From contig NZ_SJPW01000003.1 of NCBI RefSeq assembly GCF_007860125.1, positions 520,764 to 584,763 of the forward strand: DNA of 64,000 nucleotides. Direction: 5' to 3'. Below the pieces are notes generated by a model. It had not been told where the DNA came from. It searched no databases and saw only the letters and a list, made by a program, of their open reading frames with translations. Made by a program: the position numbers and the translations under genes. Origin of the DNA: Rubripirellula tenax (GTDB taxonomy: Bacteria; Planctomycetota; Planctomycetia; Pirellulales; Pirellulaceae). Below, in pieces: positions 56,076 to 64,000 of this stretch. Positions within the stretch are counted from its first letter, which is position 1. Every line of letters starts with the position of its first letter.

Positions 56076-58342
56076 GACAACGTTGCTTCGAGTGTACGGT
56101 CGGTTCCCGCGTTTTGGATCACCAACGAGAACCAACTTTGGCCGTCCCAGTCTTTCGGCGCCCAACGCTGCAAGTCGATGTCGTAAGAATCGCGGCGTCC
56201 CAAGTCGGTGATGGTTTCCGGTTCCATTGCTGTTCCCCACAGTGGCATTTTCGAGAACGTACGTCCTGGTTCCAAAGCCAGCCCCAGAAACACACGCCGA
56301 GTGTATCCGGCCGGTGTGTGGTAGTCGACGACGAACCCGCACTTGGTAAACGCATCGACCGTGACCATGTCCGCGGGCGTAAGCGATCCTTTGACGGTCA
56401 GCTTCTTGACGGATCGCAGCTCGATCCCCGCCTCGGCTTGCCCCAGCCCATCCGGTCGCCTGCCGATTCCGACCACCAAAGTGCGATCGTCAGCCCGCGC
56501 GATGCTGCGGAACTCGCTGCTCGTCCGCGTGCGTCGATCCAGAATCATCGGACTTTGGTCGTCACTGCTTGCCGGCGGGCTGCCTGCTAACGAGATCGTG
56601 TTGGTCACCGGATGGTCGGGGTATTTCGCAACCAGTTCGTCAACACGCTGGTCGATCTTTTTGCGAACCAAACCCGTTGCGGCGCCCTGTGCTGCCAGAT
56701 ACCAAGCCATCGCGTGCGTCAACACGGCGTTGCGACTTTGCGGGTCGGGCATTCGGTCGCCCAAGTCGTACCAACCGTCGGCGACCGCAATTGCGGAATT
56801 AACGTCTTTGTTGTCCACGATTTCGGATGTTGCGACCGTCGTGATAGGAGCATCGGGACCGGCGGCCAAGAATTTCAAACCTTCGTCCCAGCGGCCGCGG
56901 TACAGACACAAATATACGCCGACCTTCTGGTTCATGATCGGGTCGTCGGGCGAAAGGGCCAACGCCTTCTTGGCCGTTTGGTAGTCCGCAAGCAGTTTCG
57001 CGTCGTTGGTGACTTTCAACTGGACGGCGGCCAACGCGTGGCGTCGTGTGGACACGATCCGGTCCCCAAAGTGCTGGGCAACGAACGTTCCCAACTTCGC
57101 AGCGTCGTCGAAGCGTTCGGTGGCGGAAAGTTCTTCCATGCAGTCGGTTGTGGCACGTACGAAGCTAGAAATCTGGCTGCCGGTAACTTTGTCTGCTGTC
57201 GATTTCAGCACTTCCATCTTCATCGTGCCGCGGTCGACGTCACGGTACCCATCGCCGATCGAGTCGACGATGGTGATCGCCGGACCATAGGCACCCTCGC
57301 GGACCAAGATGTCACGGGCCACTTTCCAAAGCGCGAATCGGCCGACCGGGTCGTCAATCGTTTGCACGCCATCTTGCTGCATCTGCTGGGCTAAAGAAAT
57401 TTTCTCATTCGTGGTTTTCGCGTCGCGGTATTTCTCTTTGTACAACTCGCTGACAAGCGACATCGCCTCGTCGAGCGGTTGGCCCGATGGCAGTACGTCT
57501 AGATCAACGCTTGGTTGTGATTCACCGGACTCACTCGATTCGGCGGGCAAGCCAGTGGCTGGGTGCCCGAGGTTGGCTATCGCATCGGACTGCGTTGGCA
57601 CCAAAGGTGACTCATTCTTTGACGATGCATCATTTGTTGCCAATGGTTCCATCGTCGCTTGCTTAAGATTCGACGTCGCAGTGCCACCCGGTGGGTCAGC
57701 GGTCTCGTCTCGGTTTGCATCAGCGATCGTTTGGGGCGACGGCGCCGTGTCGACGGGCAAGGCCTGGGACTCAACGGTGATGCCCAACTTTGCCGCGCGC
57801 TGCGGGTCGAGCGACACCCAGCCTCGCTTCAGTGCAACGCCGATGCACAACAGCCCCAACACAGCCAAGAGGGTCGAATAGTGCCAGTAACTCAGCATCG
57901 GCTGTCCCCCACGGACTCTCGGCGGACGCCGCACTCGCACGACGGGTACAGGCGCAGTCGCTTGCGGCGATGTCACCGGGTCGACAACCGGCGTCGGTTG
58001 CGCTGTGGCGGCAGGCATGACGGGCGCGATCTCAGGGGCAGGGGTCGGCTCTGCGACGTTCGAAGTTGCTTGGCTGAGTCGTTTCAACCGCTCGTCATAG
58101 GCACGTTTGCGTTGTGGCGACATCAAGCACAGTCGCGCCGCAGAAACTTGATTGGAAAGATCCTCGGCATCGGCCGCGTGCTCGCCGCCGCTCATTTGTT
58201 GCAAATATGCCAATCGCTTGTCGGCGGCTGCGTCGATCACTTCACCATCGCTGTCGAACGTATCGATTCCCAACAATCGATAGTGGTTCGGCGGTTGTTG
58301 TTCAGGCGGGATGCCGAGCCATTCGTGAAGCGGATCAAACAT
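56069..58342 (-). CDS. Membrane protein with J-like domain and C-terminal beta domain
   Basis: A 757-aa protein. Residues ~1-88 resemble a J-domain (NHYRLLGIDTFDSDGEVIDAAADKRLAYLQQM... AARLCLMSPQRKRAYDERL), but the HPD tripeptide needed to stimulate Hsp70 is absent. A Pro-rich linker, one TM helix (~150-171, YWHYSTLLAVLGLLCIGVAL), a low-complexity linker and a helical region (~290-560) follow. The last ~170 residues are a beta-sandwich (SEFRSIARADDRTLVVGIGRRPDGL... QRWAPKDWDGQSWFSLVIQ). The coupled Hsp70-like gene downstream suggests a dedicated chaperone pair. ATG at 58342 (MFDPLHEWLGIPP). Confidence 0.78.
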   Translation of the reverse strand: MFDPLHEWLGIPPEQQPPNHYRLLGIDTFDSDGEVIDAAADKRLAYLQQMSGGEHAADAEDLSNQVSAARLCLMSPQRKRAYDERLKRLSQATSNVAEPTPAPEIAPVMPAATAQPTPVVDPVTSPQATAPVPVVRVRRPPRVRGGQPMLSYWHYSTLLAVLGLLCIGVALKRGWVSLDPQRAAKLGITVESQALPVDTAPSPQTIADANRDETADPPGGTATSNLKQATMEPLATNDASSKNESPLVPTQSDAIANLGHPATGLPAESSESGESQPSVDLDVLPSGQPLDEAMSLVSELYKEKYRDAKTTNEKISLAQQMQQDGVQTIDDPVGRFALWKVARDILVREGAYGPAITIVDSIGDGYRDVDRGTMKMEVLKSTADKVTGSQISSFVRATTDCMEELSATERFDDAAKLGTFVAQHFGDRIVSTRRHALAAVQLKVTNDAKLLADYQTAKKALALSPDDPIMNQKVGVYLCLYRGRWDEGLKFLAAGPDAPITTVATSEIVDNKDVNSAIAVADGWYDLGDRMPDPQSRNAVLTHAMAWYLAAQGAATGLVRKKIDQRVDELVAKYPDHPVTNTISLAGSPPASSDDQSPMILDRRTRTSSEFRSIARADDRTLVVGIGRRPDGLGQAEAGIELRSVKKLTVKGSLTPADMVTVDAFTKCGFVVDYHTPAGYTRRVFLGLALEPGRTFSKMPLWGTAMEPETITDLGRRDSYDIDLQRWAPKDWDGQSWFSLVIQNAGTDRTLEATLSW

Positions 58343-58548
58343 AAGTGGCGAGCGTGGCAGAGCCGAACGAGTCAAGCGAATGGATACGGAAGTCAACAAT
58401 CCAGGATGACGATGAAGCCCCCGGCGGACGGGTGCGATTGTACGCGGTAAATGCGCCAGCGAAAAACGTCTGTTCAGATTATCATTGCCGCACGCGAATT
58501 TAGTCCGCGTTCCTGCCCGTATCCGAACCCGCCACCCCACCGATTGCC

Positions 58549-61500
58549 ATGCATTCTCGCGTGCCGTCACGATTTATCGCCTTTTCGGTCCTCTCATTCT
58601 GTCTTGTCGGTGCGGTGAATCGATGCCCCGCCGATGATCTGGAAGACGATTTCCTGGTTCAAGGCGAATACGTCGGCGATCAAACCGGCATGCAAGTGGT
58701 CGGGCGCGGTGACGGCGAATTCGATCTGGTGATCTACGAAGGCGGCTTGCCCGGTGCAGGTGCCCAGCCGGCGCCGCCCCGGCGGGTTTCGGGGGATGCC
58801 GATGTCGTGGCGAATCTTGCCGATTCGATGGGACTGAAAAAAATCGAGCGACAAAGTCCCACGCTCAATGCCCAACCGCCAATCGGTGCTGTTGTTTTGT
58901 TTGACGGAACGCAAGCCTCGATCGATCAACATTGGGCCAAGGGCAAGCTTGCCGAGGGCGGATTACTTGCCGAAGGTGCGACAACGAAAGACGTCTTCCG
59001 CGACTACAAACTGCACGTCGAATTTCAAACTCCGTTCATGCCAAAAGCATCTGGACAAGCCCGTGGCAACAGCGGTGTGTATCACCAAAGTCGCTACGAA
59101 ACACAGATCCTTGATTCGTTCGGTCTCGAAGGCAAAGACAACGAAACCGGCGGCATCTATACCGTCAGCCCCCCGGCCATCAACGTTTGCTATCCACCAC
59201 GATCCTGGCAAACGTACGACGTGGATTTCACAGCCGCACGATTCGACGAAAACGATAAGAAGATTGCCGATGCACGGATGAGCGTTCGGCTCAATGGTGT
59301 GATCGTTCAAAGTGACGTCGCCGTTCCCAACGCGACACGCGCAGCCCGCTTGCCCGAAGGCCCCACGCCTGGACCGATCGACTTGCAAGACCACGGGAAC
59401 CCGGTTCGGTTTCGAAACGTGTGGATCGTGCCGCGTGATTCGGACAAAGAAGCTCGACGCCCGATCGTTCCCGGATTCGAACGTTTCTTTGCCGCCAGCT
59501 CTAACCCGTCCGTCGACGGCGGCCAAGTCTTACTCAGTTCGTTGGCCTGCGGTGCTTGTCACGCGGGCGCCGACAGCAGTGTCTTGCCGACCCAGCGGGG
59601 GCCTCATTTGTCGGACGTCGTCTCGCGCGTTCGAACCGATGCGTTGGTCGCGATGATCGCCAACCCACACGATGCCAAGCCGGGCACTACGATGCCCGAC
59701 CCTTGGCCGGGACTTGATGAACCGGCGCGACGCGAACGCGCCGTCGCGATCGCCAGCTATTTGATTGATCAAGGCAAAGGCCACTTGGTGGATCGCGCCG
59801 CCAGTCAAGACATGGCCGATGCCGGCCGCGATCTTTACCATCGCATCGGCTGTGTCGCATGTCATGCCGGGTTCGATGGGAACAAGACACCTGCGTCGAC
59901 GTCGGTCCCGCTGGGCAACCTTGCCAAAAAATACTCGTTGGTCTCGCTGGCTCGGTTTCTACAGAACCCGCATGCGGTTCGTCCCGGCCTTCGCATGCCC
60001 GCTCTCACTGGGACGACCGAAGAAGCTTTCGCAATCGCCGCGTATCTGACGGGTGACGTCACCATCCAACCGTCTGCGGCCAAGTTTCAACGTCGTATCT
60101 ATCGCGGCAAATGGGAACGATTGCCCGATTTCGAAAGTCTCGATTTAGACAGCTCCGACACGGTGACTGATTTGAAAATCGACGACATTCAACCCAAGAA
60201 CAATTACGGAGTCGTGTTCGAGGCGTTGTTGCCGATCGCCTTCGATGGCGAGTACACCTTTCGCTTGACCAGCGACGATGGCAGCGCGTTCTCGATCGGC
60301 GAGAACCGGTTGGACAATGACTTTATCCACGCCGAAAACACCGTCGAAGCCACCTATAAACTCGCCGCCGGCGTCTACCCGATCCGAATCGAATACTTCG
60401 ACGCTGGCGGTGGTGCGGCTCTTTCGCTGACAATGGTAGAGCCGAGTTTTGGTGAGTCCAAGATCGCGAATTTGATCTCCGATCCGGCACATGCGAATCT
60501 AGACTTCTTACCGTCGAAGTTCACGGCCGACAAAAGGTTGGTCGAACAGGGACGCAACTGGTTTGTCAGCGCCGGTTGCAAAAATTGTCACGCGATGGAG
60601 GATGACTCGAACGCAATCGTTACGGTTGCCACGGCGATCGACGGATGGAACGCCGATCGCGGATGTTTGGCGGCACAGCCGGCCGCCCCGGCGGTCGACT
60701 ATGAATTGAATGCCGCCCAACGAGCCTCGATCGTTGCCGCGATGCAGTCCAAGTCGTCGGCGACGCCCGACGCGGTGGACGACGAGAAGCGAATTCATAT
60801 GACGATGGCCGGACTGAATTGCTACGCGTGTCACGCACACGGCAAATTTGGCGGCGCCGAAATTTCTCGCGACGCGGTGTTCCAAAGCACCACACCGGAA
60901 ATGGGATTGGAAGGCCGATTGCCGCCGGCGTTGGATGGTGTCGGCGACAAGCTCAACGATACCTACTTTGCCTCGACGATCGACAAAGGTGCCAACCTGC
61001 GTGACTACATGCTGACCCGCATGCCGGCGTTCGGGTACGAGGAACTTCGAGGTTTGCACAAATCGTTCAACACCACTGATCGACGCACCGACGTCAAAGC
61101 CGCGAACAATCCGCAAAGTCACGAAGACATCGTCGCGGCCGGTCGCCAAGCCGTCGGCAACAAGGGGCTGGCGTGCATCAAGTGCCACAGCTTCGGCGGC
61201 GACAAGGGAGGCGGGCTCGGCGCAATCGACATGCTGGAAATGACGAACCGCCTTCGATTCGAATGGTTCCACCGTTATCTGCAAGATCCGACGGCCTATC
61301 GACCGGGAACCCGAATGCCCAACAGTTTTGTCGACGGCAAGTCGGCGCTCGTGGATCTGTACGACGGTGACCCGCCGCTGCAGATCGACGCGATGTGGCA
61401 ATACTTGCTCGACGGAAAACAAGCCAAAGAACCCGAGGGACTGAAGGCGGGTGCGATCATCTTGGCAGCCGATACGAAGCCGCGGGTCTATCGAAACTTC

Positions 61501-62109
61501 TTTACCGATCTGAGCGCCCGTGGGATAGCGGTTGGTTATCCCAACGGCATCAACTTGATTTGGGACGCCGAAGCAATGACTCTCGCCCGTGTTTGGCGAA
61601 ACAGTTTTATCGACGCCTCGTTGCACTGGGTCGGTCGCGGACAAGGGCGCCAAGAACCGCTCGGTGATTCGGTCATTCGCGTCGAAGAGTCGACTCCGAT
61701 CGCCGTGTTGTCATCGATCGATGATGATTGGCCGACGGAAATCGGGCGTGATCGAGGTTACCGATTCGGTGGTTACCGATTGGATCAGGCCGGTAACCCG
61801 ACGTTCGCTTACTCGATTGGCGAAACCAAAGTGACGGATGCACCCATGCCACCCGCCGGTGCGAAGCCCATGATGATTCGCAAGATCACCGTCGATCGCG
61901 GGGCATCGGATGAATCGCAGACGATTGTTTGGCAGTTTGCGACCGGAAAAATATTACCCGTGGCGGGCGGTTTCCGCGTCGATGACAAGTTCACGATTTC
62001 TGTAGAAGGCGCTGACTGCCAGATCGTTTCGACTGGCGATGCTCAGTCGCTTCGGGCGGTCTTGCCGATCGGCCCCGCCGTTTCGATCACCGAAACGATC
62101 CGCTGGTAA
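58549..62109 (+). CDS. Five-haem cytochrome protein with DUF1080 and PA14-like domains
   Basis: An exported 1186-aa protein. Order: signal peptide (~1-28), DUF1080 lectin-like domain (~95-290, [18 protein letters not shown]...), two c-type haem sites CGACH (334) and CVACH (435), a PA14-like segment (~515-640, [24 protein letters not shown]), then three more haem sites CKNCH (677), CYACH (758) and CIKCH (876), and a C-terminal ~270-residue beta region. The architecture matches planctomycete proteins linked to polysaccharide or sugar oxidation. Divergent from the J-like gene. The next gene follows after ~37 bases and is probably co-transcribed. Confidence 0.85.
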   Translation: MHSRVPSRFIAFSVLSFCLVGAVNRCPADDLEDDFLVQGEYVGDQTGMQVVGRGDGEFDLVIYEGGLPGAGAQPAPPRRVSGDADVVANLADSMGLKKIERQSPTLNAQPPIGAVVLFDGTQASIDQHWAKGKLAEGGLLAEGATTKDVFRDYKLHVEFQTPFMPKASGQARGNSGVYHQSRYETQILDSFGLEGKDNETGGIYTVSPPAINVCYPPRSWQTYDVDFTAARFDENDKKIADARMSVRLNGVIVQSDVAVPNATRAARLPEGPTPGPIDLQDHGNPVRFRNVWIVPRDSDKEARRPIVPGFERFFAASSNPSVDGGQVLLSSLACGACHAGADSSVLPTQRGPHLSDVVSRVRTDALVAMIANPHDAKPGTTMPDPWPGLDEPARRERAVAIASYLIDQGKGHLVDRAASQDMADAGRDLYHRIGCVACHAGFDGNKTPASTSVPLGNLAKKYSLVSLARFLQNPHAVRPGLRMPALTGTTEEAFAIAAYLTGDVTIQPSAAKFQRRIYRGKWERLPDFESLDLDSSDTVTDLKIDDIQPKNNYGVVFEALLPIAFDGEYTFRLTSDDGSAFSIGENRLDNDFIHAENTVEATYKLAAGVYPIRIEYFDAGGGAALSLTMVEPSFGESKIANLISDPAHANLDFLPSKFTADKRLVEQGRNWFVSAGCKNCHAMEDDSNAIVTVATAIDGWNADRGCLAAQPAAPAVDYELNAAQRASIVAAMQSKSSATPDAVDDEKRIHMTMAGLNCYACHAHGKFGGAEISRDAVFQSTTPEMGLEGRLPPALDGVGDKLNDTYFASTIDKGANLRDYMLTRMPAFGYEELRGLHKSFNTTDRRTDVKAANNPQSHEDIVAAGRQAVGNKGLACIKCHSFGGDKGGGLGAIDMLEMTNRLRFEWFHRYLQDPTAYRPGTRMPNSFVDGKSALVDLYDGDPPLQIDAMWQYLLDGKQAKEPEGLKAGAIILAADTKPRVYRNFFTDLSARGIAVGYPNGINLIWDAEAMTLARVWRNSFIDASLHWVGRGQGRQEPLGDSVIRVEESTPIAVLSSIDDDWPTEIGRDRGYRFGGYRLDQAGNPTFAYSIGETKVTDAPMPPAGAKPMMIRKITVDRGASDESQTIVWQFATGKILPVAGGFRVDDKFTISVEGADCQIVSTGDAQSLRAVLPIGPAVSITETIRW

Positions 62110-62146
62110 ATGCGTCTCTACCGTCACCCCTCACTGCATTCCTACT

Positions 62147-63631
62147 ATGAAATTTCGCCTAAGCAGCTTCGTCGCGTCCGTCGTTTTCGTGTTATGCCTT
62201 TCGGTAAACGAAACGATTGCCCAGTCGCCGACCGAAAACGACTATTATCGCATCACCACGTTCCAGACTCCCGAGAACGAAGTCATCGAAGCGTGCGGTT
62301 TCCAGTGGATGCCGGATGGTCGTTTGGCCGTTTGCTCGCGCCGTGGCGACATCTTCATGGTCACACAACCGTTATCCGAAAAAGTGACTGCGGACCAATT
62401 CAGCCTGTTCGCGCGCGGCTTACACGAACCGCTTAGCCTTTCCGAAAGAGACGGTTGGCTTTACGCAACCCAACGACCCGAAGTCACTCGCATGAGCGAC
62501 GTTGACGGCGACGGAGCAGCCGATATTTTTGAAACTTACGCAGACGGCTGGGGCGTATCGGGCGACTACCACGAGTATGCTTTCGGGTCGAAGTTCAACG
62601 ACGACGGCGAAATGCTGATCACGTTGTGTTTGACCGGATCGTTTTCTAGCGCCGTGCCGTATCGAGGGTGGGCGATGAAGATCACCCCGGACGGTCGGAC
62701 GATTCCTTTCACCAGCGGCGTACGTTCGCCCGGCGGCATGGGGGCCAACTTAGCCGGCGACGTCTTCTATACCGACAACCAAGGCCCGTGGAATGGAACA
62801 TGCGGATTGAAAGTCCTGCAGCAAGGAAAATTCGTCGGTCACCCCGGCGGATGGGACTGGTACGACCTTGCCGAATCGACAATGGGAAAGCGCCCCGTTG
62901 CACCGAAGAGCGGAAGTCGTTTGTGGGTAGAAGCCGATCGAATCGACGAACTGGTTCCGCCGGCGATTCTGTTTCCGTACGACAAGATGGGCAAAAGTGC
63001 ATCGGGAATCGCGTGCGATACGACCGACGGAAAGTTCGGTCCCTTCCCGGGCCAATTGTTTGTCAGTGATCAAACGCAAAGCAAGGTGATGCGAGTCTTT
63101 TTGGAACAGGTCGACGGAATCTACCAGGGTGCCTGTTTCCCATTCCGATCGGGATTCGCATCAGGAAACGTTGCCACCGAAATGTCGCCGTCGGGCGCGC
63201 TGTTTGTCGGTGGCACCAATCGAGGCTGGGGATCGGTGGGGAATAAGCCGTTCGCCGTCGAACGATTGGACTGGACCGGAAAGGTGCCTTTTGAAATCAA
63301 AGAAATGGCGTTAACGCCGGACGGTTTTTTGCTCACGTTCACACTTCCGGTCGACAAGTTGTCGGCTGGCAACGTCGACAACTATGCGATGTCAACGTAC
63401 GCGTATGAGTATCGCGAACAGTACGGCAGCCCCGAAGTTGACCACACCGACCTGACGATCACGTCCGCCAAAGTGTCCGAAGATGGAATGTCGGTTCGAT
63501 TGGTCGTCGACGGACTGCAACGGGGGCATGTTCACGAACTGCACGCCGCTGGGGTTCGCAGTGACAACGGCCTTCCGCTGCTGCACGCCGACGCGTACTA
63601 CACCGCCAATCGGCTTCTCGTGAAGAATTGA
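62147..63631 (+). CDS. Exported sorbosone-dehydrogenase-like beta-propeller protein
   Basis: A 494-aa protein with signal peptide ([24 protein letters not shown]). The mature part resembles the glucose/sorbosone dehydrogenase (membrane-bound dehydrogenase) family of planctomycetes: [70 protein letters not shown] and [21 protein letters not shown]. It is predicted periplasmic and may pass electrons to the upstream multi-haem protein. ATG at 62147 is preferred over upstream in-frame starts that lie inside the preceding gene. Confidence 0.85.
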   Translation: MKFRLSSFVASVVFVLCLSVNETIAQSPTENDYYRITTFQTPENEVIEACGFQWMPDGRLAVCSRRGDIFMVTQPLSEKVTADQFSLFARGLHEPLSLSERDGWLYATQRPEVTRMSDVDGDGAADIFETYADGWGVSGDYHEYAFGSKFNDDGEMLITLCLTGSFSSAVPYRGWAMKITPDGRTIPFTSGVRSPGGMGANLAGDVFYTDNQGPWNGTCGLKVLQQGKFVGHPGGWDWYDLAESTMGKRPVAPKSGSRLWVEADRIDELVPPAILFPYDKMGKSASGIACDTTDGKFGPFPGQLFVSDQTQSKVMRVFLEQVDGIYQGACFPFRSGFASGNVATEMSPSGALFVGGTNRGWGSVGNKPFAVERLDWTGKVPFEIKEMALTPDGFLLTFTLPVDKLSAGNVDNYAMSTYAYEYREQYGSPEVDHTDLTITSAKVSEDGMSVRLVVDGLQRGHVHELHAAGVRSDNGLPLLHADAYYTANRLLVKN

Positions 63632-63927
63632 TGAAGATACGCGGTGCGGAAGATGAAGAAATCTCTTGCGCAAACACCATGTTGAGAGCTTGACTGCACA
63701 TCGATGCCAGACCGTGGTGGTTTGGATAGCGGCATGGATGGCGTATTGCTGGTTCCCCCGCTGGGATCTACGGGCGTGGCGATGCCGTTCTTGCCGTTGG
63801 TAGTGGCAATCCATCGACCGTTCTGAAAGCGTTTGCAGATGCGTACTTGGAGTACTTTTGGCTCAGGGTATAGTCCCGAAATTCTCAATCTCCATTCCGT
63901 TTAACCTTCAACCGCACGAGCCCTCTC

Positions 63928-64000
63928 ATGAAGGTCCGCTCTGTTCTTCTGTTTGCAACCCTCATACTTTTGGTTTGCCAAGGATGTGGTTCGAACGAAA
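63928..64000 (+). CDS. N terminus of a putative lipoprotein, cut by window edge
   Basis: Only 24 codons are in the window: MKVRSVLLFATLILLVCQGCGSNE. The hydrophobic stretch followed by LVCQGC is a lipoprotein signal with a cysteine at residue 20. Nothing further can be said; about 296 bases without a recognisable gene separate it from the previous stop. Confidence 0.6.
   Translation, partial: MKVRSVLLFATLILLVCQGCGSNE

Noticed and set aside
56076-56342. Upstream extension of the Hsp70-like frame.
   Set aside because: It lies inside the J-like gene in another frame, and Hsp70 proteins begin just before the VVGIDLGTT motif.
63632-63927. Small frames after the propeller gene.
   Set aside because: They are short, lack a ribosome site and show no recognisable domain; treated as non-coding.

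Overview
The window looks like a chromosomal segment of a planctomycete, most likely a Pirellulaceae (Rhodopirellula-like) bacterium. The evidence is the set of families present: the planctomycete cytochrome-c/PSCyt2/PSD1 protein followed by a DUF1501 protein, DUF1080 and ThuA-like domains, multi-haem proteins with a PA14-like segment, several PQQ-type beta-propeller proteins, a membrane-bound J-like protein beside a short Hsp70, an lpxB gene (Gram-negative type envelope), and DapL (diaminopimelate aminotransferase pathway). I saw no rRNA, tRNA, CRISPR array, insertion sequence or phage gene. Genes lie on both strands in short operons.

Layout. 0-2 kb: 5' part of dapL and a divergent soluble histidine kinase. 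2-7 kb: a glycogen/maltodextrin cluster on the minus strand (glgA, galT-like gene, GH57 glucanotransferase/amylase). 7-11 kb: a 1083-aa membrane protein with a degenerate protein-kinase domain. 11-13.4 kb: a nucleotide-sugar epimerase, then an overlapping HD-GYP/PilZ pair (cyclic-di-GMP hydrolysis and binding). 13.5-15.2 kb: hemB with a coupled methyltransferase. 15.4-21.8 kb: PSD1 cytochrome protein, DUF1501 protein and a ThuA-DUF1080 protein. 22-25.4 kb: an exported TPR-like protein and a Wza-type polysaccharide export protein. 25.4-28 kb: FAD oxidoreductase and a beta-CASP metallo-beta-lactamase nuclease. 28-32.5 kb: a small orphan, an M14 carboxypeptidase and a beta-propeller pair.

32.6-35.8 kb: a compact type II fatty-acid synthase cluster (two hotdog proteins, a long acyl carrier protein, FabF and a coupled zinc-finger-like protein). 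35.9-42 kb: a YdcZ-type transporter coupled to an atypical receiver domain, two large beta-propeller proteins and a cupin. 42.7-43.8 kb: the most unusual gene, a 366-aa exported protein with about 64 cysteines, built of CGC repeats interrupted by five hydrophobic LLxKL-like segments and followed by a strong hairpin terminator. 44-46.3 kb: lpxB and a two-TM protein. 46.3-49.4 kb: dnaE2 (error-prone polymerase) without imuA/imuB beside it. 49.7-54.4 kb: a TrkA-C membrane protein, an ornithine-cyclodeaminase-like enzyme and a VTT membrane protein with a mercuric-reductase-like flavoprotein. 54.5-58.3 kb: J-like membrane protein plus truncated Hsp70. 58.5-63.6 kb: a five-haem DUF1080/PA14 protein and a sorbosone-dehydrogenase-like beta-propeller protein. 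The window ends in the first codons of a lipoprotein.

Most of the window is ordinary planctomycete chromosome. The candidates for undescribed biology are the cysteine-array protein, the kinase-like receptor without catalytic residues, the Hsp70/J-like membrane pair, the Asn-substituted receiver coupled to a transporter, and the fatty-acid cluster whose two hotdog proteins differ in the catalytic histidine. All functional statements come from reading the translated sequence by eye; no database search was possible.
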